Origin: a virus
DNA: 44,810 nucleotides
Virus record (IMG/VR): IMGVR_UViG_3300034072_002210
Span: 1 to 44,810 of that record
Reading direction: 5' to 3' (one strand)
Shown here in pieces: positions 35,489 through 41,643 of this stretch. The notes under the pieces were generated by a model. It was not told the DNA's origin. It worked only from the letters and a program-made list of their open reading frames with translations, and searched no databases. The stretch's first letter is position 1; each line of letters opens with the position of its first letter. The position numbers were made by a program, and so were the translations under genes.

Positions 35489-37164
35489 TAGAGGTCCTGG
35501 TCCTCCTCGTTCTTGAAGGGCTTCTCGCCATCCACCGGCATGTCGACCTCGGCCATCAGGCCGGTGTCCTTGACGTAGGTGAGAGCGATGAAGGGGCCGA
35601 CGGCGTCGCCGGTAGGGCGATCCTTCAGGCCTCGGATGATGGTGGGGCAGTCGGGGTCTTGCTTGTTGCGCTCCAGGCCCATCAGGAAGTGGGACCAGAA
35701 GGCGACTGCACGGGAACCGCGGAAGTGCTTCTCCTGCACTCTCCCGCCGTCCTCGTGGCTCTTCCCCTCAGGGGTCGCGAGGTGGAACACGAGGTGGATC
35801 GTGACGTCCAAATCCTCGGCCAGCTCGGCCAACTCGGACATGATGCCGTCCAGCGTTTGTCGCTCGTTCTCGTCCCCCGCCGTGAGGGCGGTCATCGGGT
35901 CGATCACGAAGTCGCGGACGCCTTCGGAGTGCGCCAGGAAGCGGATGGTCGCCTTGACCGTCTCCCAATTCCGCGCGCCTTTCAGCGAGACGGACTTCAG
36001 GAGGGGCCGCAGCTCCCGCATGATCTGGCGGGCTTCGTCCTTGTCGTACTCGGTGCCGGGGACGTGGATGCGCTTCCCCATGACCATACCGGCCAGGGTC
36101 TTGAGCGTCCGCTTCAGCGGCTCCTCGTACAGGATGCAGGCCACGGGGCGCGGCGCTGGCATCGTCATGAACGCGGAGTGATCCTCGCCGAGGTCTGGCC
36201 GCATCGCGGTCAGCATCAGCTGCTTCATCAGGGTGGTCTTCCCTGATCCGGTACCGGCGCCCCAGGTGTACAGGGCGGAACGCTGGATGCCGTAGGTCGC
36301 CTTGGTCATGGTGATCCACGGCCACGGCAGTCCCCAGCCTTGCTCTGCGCAGGCCTCGTCGATCAGCTCGTCGTCGATGTCGTTCAGGACGTCGGGGGAC
36401 CATTTGCGGGCACCCCAAATGGCGTCGACCAGCTCCTTCGAGCGGCCCGCCTTGACCATGTCGTTGGCGTCCTTGAGCGGCAGCTTGCCGACGAACACCT
36501 TGCCAGGGCTGAACAGAGGGGCGCAGTCCTCGACCGCTTCGCGGCCGGGCTCGTCCTCGTCGAACAGCAGGACGACCTTCTCGAAGCTCTCCAGGAAGGC
36601 GAGCGCCTTGCTGATGGACTTCTTCGCGCCGCCCGCGCCGCTCGGCAGGGACACTGCGGGCCACGACAGGCCCATTGCCTGGGTGACCGAGAGGGCGTCG
36701 ACTTCGCCCTCGGTGATGACGATCATCTTCCCGCCGTCACGGCACAGTTGCTGGCCGAACAGCGGCAGGGCCTTCTTCAGGTCCCCAAGGATCGTGAAGT
36801 CCTTGCCAGGGAGGCGCACCTTCTGCGCCACCATGTTCCCCGCTTCGTCGAAGTAGGGGGCGATGTGGCACTTCTTGTCGTTGAAGGTGCCGACTTGGTA
36901 ATTGTATTTCTCGCAGACGCGGTCATCGAGCTTGCGGCTCGGGATCGCCTCAATCTCTCCTCGGATGAGGCCAGCCATTCGCTTTCCTTTGGCGGAAGGA
37001 GGTGGTGCCTCCTCCGCGCCATCGGCGCGACCACGGGTTTCGCATTTGTGGCAGTAGGTGTGCCCGTCGTCATAGACGGCGTTCGCATCACTACTGCCAC
37101 AGGCGTCACAGCTGGTCTTGTAGAGGAGGCTGCTCTCGGTCAGCCCTTCCGAGACACGCGCCAT
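35488..37164 (-). CDS. DNA primase-helicase (T7 gp4-like)
   Basis: Bifunctional replication protein of 558 residues (T7 gp4A is 566). The zinc-binding domain has Cys19, Cys22, Cys38 and Cys41 (CDACGSSD, YCHKCET); the TOPRIM primase domain shows ITEGEVDALS (Glu152) and LLFDEDEPGREA (Asp202, Asp204); the RecA-like helicase has Walker A WGAGTGSGKTT (301-311), FVIDPMTALT (Walker B) and a His-containing switch (LVFHLATPEGKSHEDG). The acidic C-terminus (KNEEDQDL) should contact the polymerase. It overlaps the short gene upstream by 25 bases. Confidence 0.97.
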   Translation of the reverse strand: MARVSEGLTESSLLYKTSCDACGSSDANAVYDDGHTYCHKCETRGRADGAEEAPPPSAKGKRMAGLIRGEIEAIPSRKLDDRVCEKYNYQVGTFNDKKCHIAPYFDEAGNMVAQKVRLPGKDFTILGDLKKALPLFGQQLCRDGGKMIVITEGEVDALSVTQAMGLSWPAVSLPSGAGGAKKSISKALAFLESFEKVVLLFDEDEPGREAVEDCAPLFSPGKVFVGKLPLKDANDMVKAGRSKELVDAIWGARKWSPDVLNDIDDELIDEACAEQGWGLPWPWITMTKATYGIQRSALYTWGAGTGSGKTTLMKQLMLTAMRPDLGEDHSAFMTMPAPRPVACILYEEPLKRTLKTLAGMVMGKRIHVPGTEYDKDEARQIMRELRPLLKSVSLKGARNWETVKATIRFLAHSEGVRDFVIDPMTALTAGDENERQTLDGIMSELAELAEDLDVTIHLVFHLATPEGKSHEDGGRVQEKHFRGSRAVAFWSHFLMGLERNKQDPDCPTIIRGLKDRPTGDAVGPFIALTYVKDTGLMAEVDMPVDGEKPFKNEEDQDL

Positions 37165-37307
37165 GACGGCTCGCGCTTCAGGGGGACCTTGGCGTTGCTC
37201 ACGTCGACACCCTGCCGGGCCAACATGGTGAGCATGGCGTCTGCCAGGGCAGTCGGGCGGCGAACCAGCTCACGGGTCTGGACGGGTGCGGGGCGCTGGC
37301 CCTTCAT
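37140..37307 (-). CDS. Small basic protein ahead of the helicase
   Basis: A 55-residue frame, MKGQRPAPVQTRELVRRPTA then LADAMLTMLARQGVDVSNAK. Its ATG overlaps the stop of the HTH gene (ATGA) and its end overlaps the helicase start by 25 bases. The coupling and the helical middle make it plausible. Function unknown. Confidence 0.5.
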   Translation of the reverse strand: MKGQRPAPVQTRELVRRPTALADAMLTMLARQGVDVSNAKVPLKREPSWRVSRKG

Positions 37308-37543
37308 GCCGCCTTCTCCACGAGCTGGTACTCGCCATAGGGGTGACCCGAAGCGTCCCGCTTCATGGCCGTCTTGATGCGCTTGCCCGCCGGGATCAGG
37401 TCCGCGTCCTCGTTGCGGAGGCGGTGGATCGCGTCGGACAGACGGAAGTTGCCGTACTCCAGGGTCGCAGTGCCCTGGCTGATGTGGCCGTGCTTCTTCA
37501 GGTGGTTGGCGACCAGGATCGCCTTGTTCTCGTTGCGGGACAT
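37304..37543 (-). CDS. Small helix-turn-helix protein
   Basis: A 79-residue winged-helix-like protein: NENKAILVANHLKKHGHISQ, LEYGNFRLSDAIHRLRNEDA and a wing with IPAGKRIKTAMKRDASGHPY ending GEYQLVEKAA. This is the pattern of the short HTH domain proteins (HTH_39-type) common among phage replication genes. It may regulate transcription or assist at replication origins. It lies between the amidase and the helicase genes. I rate the fold likely and the target unknown. Confidence 0.75.
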   Translation of the reverse strand: MSRNENKAILVANHLKKHGHISQGTATLEYGNFRLSDAIHRLRNEDADLIPAGKRIKTAMKRDASGHPYGEYQLVEKAA

Positions 37544-37557
37544 TCGGGGGTTCCTCG

Positions 37558-38025
37558 TTACTTGGGTTGGTTCTCCGACCACCAGGCCTTCGCGTCGAAG
37601 CTCGGGCACGCCTTCTGGACGCCGGGCACGTCGCGGTGTCCGAGGACGACGGCGGTCGGGTGCTTGGCGTGCAGTTGGGTGACGAGCGTCTTCAGGGAGG
37701 CCCACTGAGCGGGCGCGAAGTTGTTCTCGCCGAGCCCTCGCTTGGCAGCGACGGAGCCCAGCGGCGGCGCACCGCCGACCATGCAGATGGCCAGCGACTG
37801 CGAGTTGATCCGGGGCTCGTGGGCGCCCGGCATGTCGTCTGGACGGCCCTTTTCGACGGTGCCGTCGCGCTTGATGACGAAGTGGTAGCCGATGTCGCGC
37901 CAGCCCTGCTTGCGGTGCCAGCGACGAATTTCGGCCGCGTCGATGTTCTCGTGAGCTGCATCGGCGGGGGTCGCCGAGCAGTGGATCGCGATGAACCCGA
38001 TGCGGGTCATGGGCTTGTAGTTCAC
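37558..38025 (-). CDS. N-acetylmuramoyl-L-alanine amidase (T7 lysozyme, gp3.5-like)
   Basis: Endolysin that cuts the amide between muramic acid and the peptide stem; in T7 it also binds and inhibits the phage RNA polymerase. The 155-residue protein (T7: 151) has the Amidase_2 zinc site His15 (FIAIHCSATP), His130 (VLGHRDVPG) and Cys140 (QKACPSFD), with Tyr47 (DIGYHFVI) and Lys138 as catalytic neighbours. The start is GTG, overlapping the RusA stop (GTGA). There is no signal peptide, so release depends on the holin. Whether it regulates this RNA polymerase cannot be read from the sequence. Confidence 0.95.
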   Translation of the reverse strand: MNYKPMTRIGFIAIHCSATPADAAHENIDAAEIRRWHRKQGWRDIGYHFVIKRDGTVEKGRPDDMPGAHEPRINSQSLAICMVGGAPPLGSVAAKRGLGENNFAPAQWASLKTLVTQLHAKHPTAVVLGHRDVPGVQKACPSFDAKAWWSENQPK

Positions 38026-38405
38026 AGGTCCTTTGGTTCGAGCTGGACGATGGCGACCGCGACGTGCGGGTCACCCGTGGTCCAGCGCTTGCGGCTGATG
38101 AGGTCCGACACCTCAGTGTCGTCGGACCAGAACCGGCCGTCCTTGGTGATGGCGTCGAGTACGCCCTTGGCGTAGTTGTCGACGTCGGGCTTGGGGATGA
38201 GCAGCTTGCTGGTCTTGGGGCGGCGCACGAAGCACGTCACCTCGACCAGGACAGGGCTCTGGAACACGCACGGCGGATGGACCGCGTGCAGCGCCGCCAG
38301 GGCCTCCTTCTGCCACTCCTGGTACTCCTTGGGGGAGTACATGGTCACGATGGGCTTGCGGCCCTTTGGCGTGATGCACCGAGCCCGAGGCCGAGGGGTC
38401 GGCAT
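38022..38405 (-). CDS. rusA: RusA-family Holliday junction resolvase
   Basis: Cuts branched DNA, needed to resolve replication concatemers. The 127-residue protein has the RusA active-site pattern: Asp74 and Asp76 with Lys80 in KPDVDNYAKGVLDA, and Asp95/Asp96 in RFWSDDTEVSDL. E. coli RusA uses Asp70, Asp72, Lys76 and Asp91, the same spacing. It sits where T7 keeps endonuclease I (gp3, between gp2.5 and gp3.5), so an unrelated resolvase appears to have taken over that task. Confidence 0.92.
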   Translation of the reverse strand: MPTPRPRARCITPKGRKPIVTMYSPKEYQEWQKEALAALHAVHPPCVFQSPVLVEVTCFVRRPKTSKLLIPKPDVDNYAKGVLDAITKDGRFWSDDTEVSDLISRKRWTTGDPHVAVAIVQLEPKDL

Positions 38406-38440
38406 CGGGTCGATGGGCAGAAGGAAAGTGAGGCGCTGCG

Positions 38441-38611
38441 TCAGACCGCCGAGCCGATGAGGGCGCCGCCCACGGTGAACGACACGAAGCCGCAGCCCAG
38501 CAACAGGGCCGCGCCGATGTCACTCAGGCCTTCGGTGGCGCCGATGTAACCCAGCAGGGCCCCGAAGATCAGCGCGAAGACCAGGAAGCCTGCGAGGAAA
38601 CCGACGATCAC
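38441..38611 (-). CDS. Small protein with two membrane segments
   Basis: A 56-residue, almost entirely hydrophobic protein: MIVGFLAGFLVFALIFGALL, then a short polar turn (GATEGLSD), then IGAALLLGCGFVSFTVGGAL. The GTG start overlaps the ssDNA-binding protein stop (GTGA). The position between ssDNA-binding protein and resolvase is unusual for a membrane protein; it might be a membrane-active host-takeover or exclusion protein. No family was recognised. Confidence 0.6.
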   Translation of the reverse strand: MIVGFLAGFLVFALIFGALLGYIGATEGLSDIGAALLLGCGFVSFTVGGALIGSAV

Positions 38612-39360
38612 AGGTCGTCGTCCTCGTCGCTACCGCTCTCGTTCGAGAAGCCGCCGCCGCCCTGGTTCAGGTCGTCGTCGATGTCATCGCCGTCTTCCGA
38701 GCCGAAGCCGTAGCCTGCCGCGTCGCGCTGGCCGAACTGGACCAGGGTGATGAGCTGCACCGCTTCCAAGCGGAACGAGACGCCGACCTTGCCGTCGCTC
38801 GCTGCGTAGTAAGGTGAAAGCTCGATGGACATCTTCACCTCGGAGCCGCCACCGATCTTCGGCGGGGATGCGAGCTGCTTGCCCTTGGCGTTGAAGATGT
38901 TCGGCGTGCGCTCCCAGCGCTGGCCGGTCTTCGGGCCCGACTTGTAGGTGCCCGAGGCCTTCATCTTGGCCTTGAGCATGCAGTTGCCGGTCTCGTCGCC
39001 TTCGTCGTCAATCTCGGGAGCCATCGGTTCCACGAGGGTGATGAGCTTCAGCTTCTCGGCCAGGGCCTTCTTGCCTGCAGCCTTCAGCTCGGCAACCTTC
39101 GCGTCATACTCGTCCTCGTCGAAGTAGACCTTGGAGTCGTCCTTGAACTGCTCCTTGACTTCCTCGAACTTGGCCTTGGCCAGTTCCATGGCCTTCGCCT
39201 TGATCTTCTGGACCAGCGGGTCCGAGAGGCTTAGCTCCTGCTTGCACTCGAACACGCCAGCGGCGTCGTGCTTGGTGTCCGGTTCGTTGAGCCGGGGCCA
39301 GATGGCCGGGGCGCGCGGGGTGGTGAACTTGGGGCCCGCGACGTAGGTGGATTTCGCCAT
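38608..39360 (-). CDS. Single-stranded DNA-binding protein (gp2.5-like)
   Basis: Coats ssDNA and contacts polymerase and helicase. The 250-residue protein begins MAKSTYVAGPKFTTPRAPAI, has OB-fold-like segments (GNCMLKAKMKASGTYKSGPK, GGGSEVKMSIELSPYYAASD, GVSFRLEAVQLITLVQFGQR) and ends in a Gly-linker with a very acidic tail (SGSDEDDDL), as in T7 gp2.5 (232 residues). A Lys/Glu-rich helical insertion lies at 45-110. The ribosome site is poor. Confidence 0.9.
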   Translation of the reverse strand: MAKSTYVAGPKFTTPRAPAIWPRLNEPDTKHDAAGVFECKQELSLSDPLVQKIKAKAMELAKAKFEEVKEQFKDDSKVYFDEDEYDAKVAELKAAGKKALAEKLKLITLVEPMAPEIDDEGDETGNCMLKAKMKASGTYKSGPKTGQRWERTPNIFNAKGKQLASPPKIGGGSEVKMSIELSPYYAASDGKVGVSFRLEAVQLITLVQFGQRDAAGYGFGSEDGDDIDDDLNQGGGGFSNESGSDEDDDL

Positions 39361-39389
39361 TAAGGTGACTTTCGGTTTAACGGAGGGGA

Positions 39390-39560
39390 TCAGCGCATGT
39401 AGTCGATGAGGTCGGCCAGCTTGGCGACGTCAGCGGTGAATGCGGTGGTGTCGAAGCCGCTGGCTGCGGCGTTGGCGATGTCGACGAGGTCAACGACGCC
39501 GGTGTCGGCTGCGCGTTCAGCAGCAGCCTCCACCATGTTGTCGTAGAGCAGCTCGTCCAT
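39390..39560 (-). CDS. Small acidic helical protein, 56 residues
   Basis: MDELLYDNMVEAAAERAADT, then VVDLVDIANAAASGFDTTAF and ADLIDYMR. Its ATG overlaps the preceding stop (TGATG). The protein is strongly acidic and helical with good codon pattern, hence probably real. It follows the 220-residue protein and precedes the ssDNA-binding protein. Function unknown. Confidence 0.6.
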   Translation of the reverse strand: MDELLYDNMVEAAAERAADTGVVDLVDIANAAASGFDTTAFTADVAKLADLIDYMR

Positions 39561-40222
39561 CAGCGAGCGTAGTCCTCGCGGGTGGCGGCGCGGCCCAGGA
39601 TGCGGGCGTCGCGGTACCAGGGGGCAGCCGCAGCGTTGACGCGGGCACCAACCTGGACGTCGTCCTCGAACAGCTGCTCCAGGATCGCCACGCGGACCTT
39701 GCCGTACTTCGTCGCGTGCCGCGCGGCTTCCTTGGTCTTGTGCTTGGTCTGGCCGATGGTGCCGTCCGAGTAGACGTTCAGGAACACCGACTTCTTCACG
39801 ACCTTGACAACAACGTCATCACCGGAAGTGATGCCCGGCGTGCGGGTCTTGCGGCCATCCGCATAGCGCAGCTCGGTAGCGACAGGCTTCTGCCAGCCGC
39901 CATAGGTCACTTCGACCACGATGCGGCCATCGTCGAGCTTGCCGACGAACGTCACCTTCTTGCCGTCCACGGTCTGCAGCGGCTTGGTCGTGTCGAGCGC
40001 GTTCGCCACAGCGTTGCGGATTACCCACAGCTTCATGATGCAGGCGCTGGAGCCGTCCTCATTCCAGCCGTGGTTGGCCTCATTGGCGTTCGGGCACTCG
40101 TTGGTGTAGCGCGTACCGAGCGGTGCGTGGCAACCACGGGTGGTGCGGAGCGTCACCGGCACGACCTTGCCGTCGCGGGCGCGGTACGCTTCGAGCGGCT
40201 TGGTCCAGTCGATCTTGGTCAA
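39560..40222 (-). CDS. Hypothetical early/middle protein, 220 residues
   Basis: Two or more small beta-rich domains: an N-terminal YRARDGKVVPVTLRTTRG segment, followed by KPLQTVDGKKVTFVGKLDDG, both of the type 'RDGK...V' seen in phage proteins of unknown function, then helical ATKYGKVRVAILEQLFED. Two Cys and several Asn/His lie near 31-60 (GCHAPLG, NECPNANEANHGW). It overlaps its neighbours by a base or four. No function can be given. Confidence 0.65.
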   Translation of the reverse strand: MTKIDWTKPLEAYRARDGKVVPVTLRTTRGCHAPLGTRYTNECPNANEANHGWNEDGSSACIMKLWVIRNAVANALDTTKPLQTVDGKKVTFVGKLDDGRIVVEVTYGGWQKPVATELRYADGRKTRTPGITSGDDVVVKVVKKSVFLNVYSDGTIGQTKHKTKEAARHATKYGKVRVAILEQLFEDDVQVGARVNAAAAPWYRDARILGRAATREDYAR

Positions 40223-40494
40223 CGTAGTTCTCCTTGGGCGTAGGCCTCAATGGCCTCGGGGATGGGGTTGCGGACGCGGTTCGCGTCGATGAGCTGGCGG
40301 CGAGCGCGCTCGACCAGCTGATGGGGATCGAGCCCGGCGCCCTGCGCCAGGATGGTGAGGGTGAGTGCCAGCGCCTCGATCTGGACGTCGGCAGGGTGCG
40401 CCTGGAGAGCGTCCAGGATCGAGAACGCCGGTGCCTTGAGAGGCACGAGCGTCGACCTGAACGCGATCCGGTCGCGGATCGTGTGGGATTTCAT
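40219..40494 (-). CDS. Hypothetical early protein, 91 residues
   Basis: Start MKSHTIRDRIAFRSTLVPLK is preceded by CGGAGC and lies 45 bases behind the phage promoter at 40537-40557. The protein is helical (IEALALTLTILAQGAGLDPH, LVERARRQLIDANRV), possibly a small dimer. Longer upstream frames run through the promoter and are rejected. It leads the gene group containing the ssDNA-binding protein and resolvase. Confidence 0.65.
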   Translation of the reverse strand: MKSHTIRDRIAFRSTLVPLKAPAFSILDALQAHPADVQIEALALTLTILAQGAGLDPHQLVERARRQLIDANRVRNPIPEAIEAYAQGELR

Positions 40495-40536
40495 GGTTGC
40501 TCCGGGATCGGGGCCATAGGAACCTAAGTGTTCCCA

Positions 40537-40557
40537 CCCCGAGAGTGGGGGATAATT
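40537..40557 (-). promoter_or_regulatory. Phage promoter ahead of the replication gene group
   Basis: Minus strand AATTATCCCCCACTCTCGGG, identical over 20 bases to the promoter at 44331-44351; predicted +1 at 40540. Downstream the leader contains CTTAGGTT, as does the leader of the other identical copy. Confidence 0.9.
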
Positions 40558-40580
40558 GCCACTCCCGGCCTGAAACGCAG

Positions 40581-40610
40581 AAAAGGGCCCCAGCATTTCT
40601 GCCAGGACCC
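40581..40610 (-). terminator. Terminator with GAAA loop directly behind a phage promoter
   Basis: Minus strand: 11-bp stem (GGGTCCTGGCA with TGCTGGGGCCC, a few G-U pairs) around a GAAA loop and then TTTT. The promoter at 40624-40643 starts its transcript only 16 bases upstream, so a terminated RNA of about 45 bases is expected. It also separates the upstream genes from the promoter at 40537. Confidence 0.8.
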
Positions 40611-40623
40611 TTCGGTTTCATTC

Positions 40624-40643
40624 ACCAGGAGTGGGGGTTAATT
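40624..40643 (-). promoter_or_regulatory. Phage promoter (CCTGG type) ahead of a terminator
   Basis: Minus strand AATTAACCCCCACTCCTGGT; predicted +1 at 40626. It overlaps the stop codon of the small zinc-knuckle gene and is followed immediately by the terminator hairpin 40581-40610. Confidence 0.85.
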
Positions 40644-40793
40644 GCGGGTCTCGTCCCGAAACCCATGCCTATTGGGCACATTCTGCACCCAGAGGCTGTT
40701 CGCTCGTTTCTCGCTGCGATTGCGACAATGGGCACACTTGCCGTCGAAGCGGCTGAAATAGCCCCTGCCGCATGCGCAGACGGGGCTCACCAT
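40638..40793 (-). CDS. Small Cys-rich (zinc-ribbon-like) protein
   Basis: A 51-residue protein, MVSPVCACGRGYFSRFDGKC followed by AHCRNRSEKRANSLWVQNVP. The four cysteines (CxC...CxxC, residues 6, 8, 20, 23) and basic tail suggest a zinc-stabilised nucleic-acid-binding module. It overlaps the 212-residue gene upstream by 7 bases. The start was chosen over a longer frame running through that gene. Confidence 0.6.
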   Translation of the reverse strand: MVSPVCACGRGYFSRFDGKCAHCRNRSEKRANSLWVQNVPNRHGFRDETRN

Positions 40794-41425
40794 CCGAACG
40801 TGGAGGCGTCCAAATACACCTGAGCGTGGCGCCGGATCACCGAGGTGACCGGGCGGCGCGGCGCGAGTGCCTTGGGGGTGACGCGGGCGAACACGCGCCA
40901 GCCGTGCTTGGCTGCCTGCGTGCCGCGATGCGGCGTCCGTTGATCCATCGACCACCAGCAGTTGGGCTGGATGCTCTGGGTGAACAGGCCGTGATAGTCG
41001 CGGGGCGACAGCTTGTTCATGAAGCGGGCAATCTCCTGATGCGAACCAGGGCGCTCCTCCATGTACACCTGCTTGGCCAGGAACTCCGTCTCGGGACCAT
41101 CGCTGATCCAGAGGAGCATGGGCTCGGCCGCAGGGTCGATCAGGTCGAAGCGGAGGCCGCTCTCGTCCCGCACGACCATGTCGGTGTGCCAGTTGGGGAT
41201 GCACGGATACTGGCCGGGCATCAGCATGTGGACCTTGATGTCCAGCTCGTACCGCGAGGGGTCCGAGACGGGCACCGTGGCGATCAACTCGGCCATCGAC
41301 GGCATCAGGTCAGCAGCCTCGTCGAGCGAGGCGCGGAACAGGCCGCAGGTGCCCGCTTCGAGGACCGCCGGGTCGAACCGGATCGAGGTCTCGCTGACCA
41401 GCTTGGGCGTGTGGAGGAGGAACAT
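40787..41425 (-). CDS. Putative 2-oxoglutarate/Fe(II)-type oxygenase
   Basis: A 212-residue protein with the double-stranded beta-helix signature: HMLMPGQYPCIPNWHTDMVV supplies HxD (HTD), and about 85 residues later RTPHRGTQAAKHGWRVFARV supplies the distal His and an Arg in the position expected to bind 2-oxoglutarate. The rest is consistent with a compact jelly-roll. Phage enzymes of this superfamily can hydroxylate nucleotides or proteins. This could modify a base, a host factor or a phage protein; the substrate cannot be inferred. It lies directly after the RNA polymerase in an early-middle position, coupled to the small gene upstream (TGATG). Confidence 0.65.
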   Translation of the reverse strand: MFLLHTPKLVSETSIRFDPAVLEAGTCGLFRASLDEAADLMPSMAELIATVPVSDPSRYELDIKVHMLMPGQYPCIPNWHTDMVVRDESGLRFDLIDPAAEPMLLWISDGPETEFLAKQVYMEERPGSHQEIARFMNKLSPRDYHGLFTQSIQPNCWWSMDQRTPHRGTQAAKHGWRVFARVTPKALAPRRPVTSVIRRHAQVYLDASTFGW

Positions 41426-41550
41426 CAGCGTGCGCCTCCGACGACGACGCCGCCGAACTCCACGGGGAGCCCGGTGTTCTCGGCGATCTGGCGAGCGATG
41501 CGCTCACGCGCATCGCGGGAAAGGGTCTGGTTCTGCTGGTTGGTCTGCAT
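41425..41550 (-). CDS. 41-residue protein behind a phage promoter
   Basis: MQTNQQNQTLSRDARERIAR then QIAENTGLPVEFGGVVVGGA; a short helix and a Gly/Val end. The leader GGAAGGAATCCCA before its ATG is identical to that of the RNA polymerase gene, and both follow a CCTGG-type phage promoter. It overlaps the next start (TGATG). Function unknown; it may serve mainly to feed ribosomes to the oxygenase-like gene. Confidence 0.6.
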   Translation of the reverse strand: MQTNQQNQTLSRDARERIARQIAENTGLPVEFGGVVVGGAR

Positions 41551-41588
41551 TGGGATTCCTTCCGAAATTCGGCGGCGAGGCTTCCCTC

Positions 41589-41608
41589 ACCAGGAGTGGG
41601 GGTTAATT
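41589..41608 (-). promoter_or_regulatory. Phage promoter (CCTGG type) behind the RNA polymerase gene
   Basis: Minus strand AATTAACCCCCACTCCTGGT; predicted +1 at 41591, 41 bases before the ATG at 41550. Same 18-base core as the copies at 40624 and 44214. Confidence 0.88.
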
Positions 41609-41643
41609 GGCCTCGCCGTCAGATCGTGAGTTAAACGGAACTA

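Noticed and set aside
41184-41197. A 14-base match to the attachment-side palindrome inside the oxygenase-like gene, and a 10-base match at 10519-10528 in the fiber gene
   Set aside because: Both are within conserved coding sequence (the first encodes the NWHT of the HxD motif), so they are probably chance; they do lower the specificity of the repeat as an integrase site.
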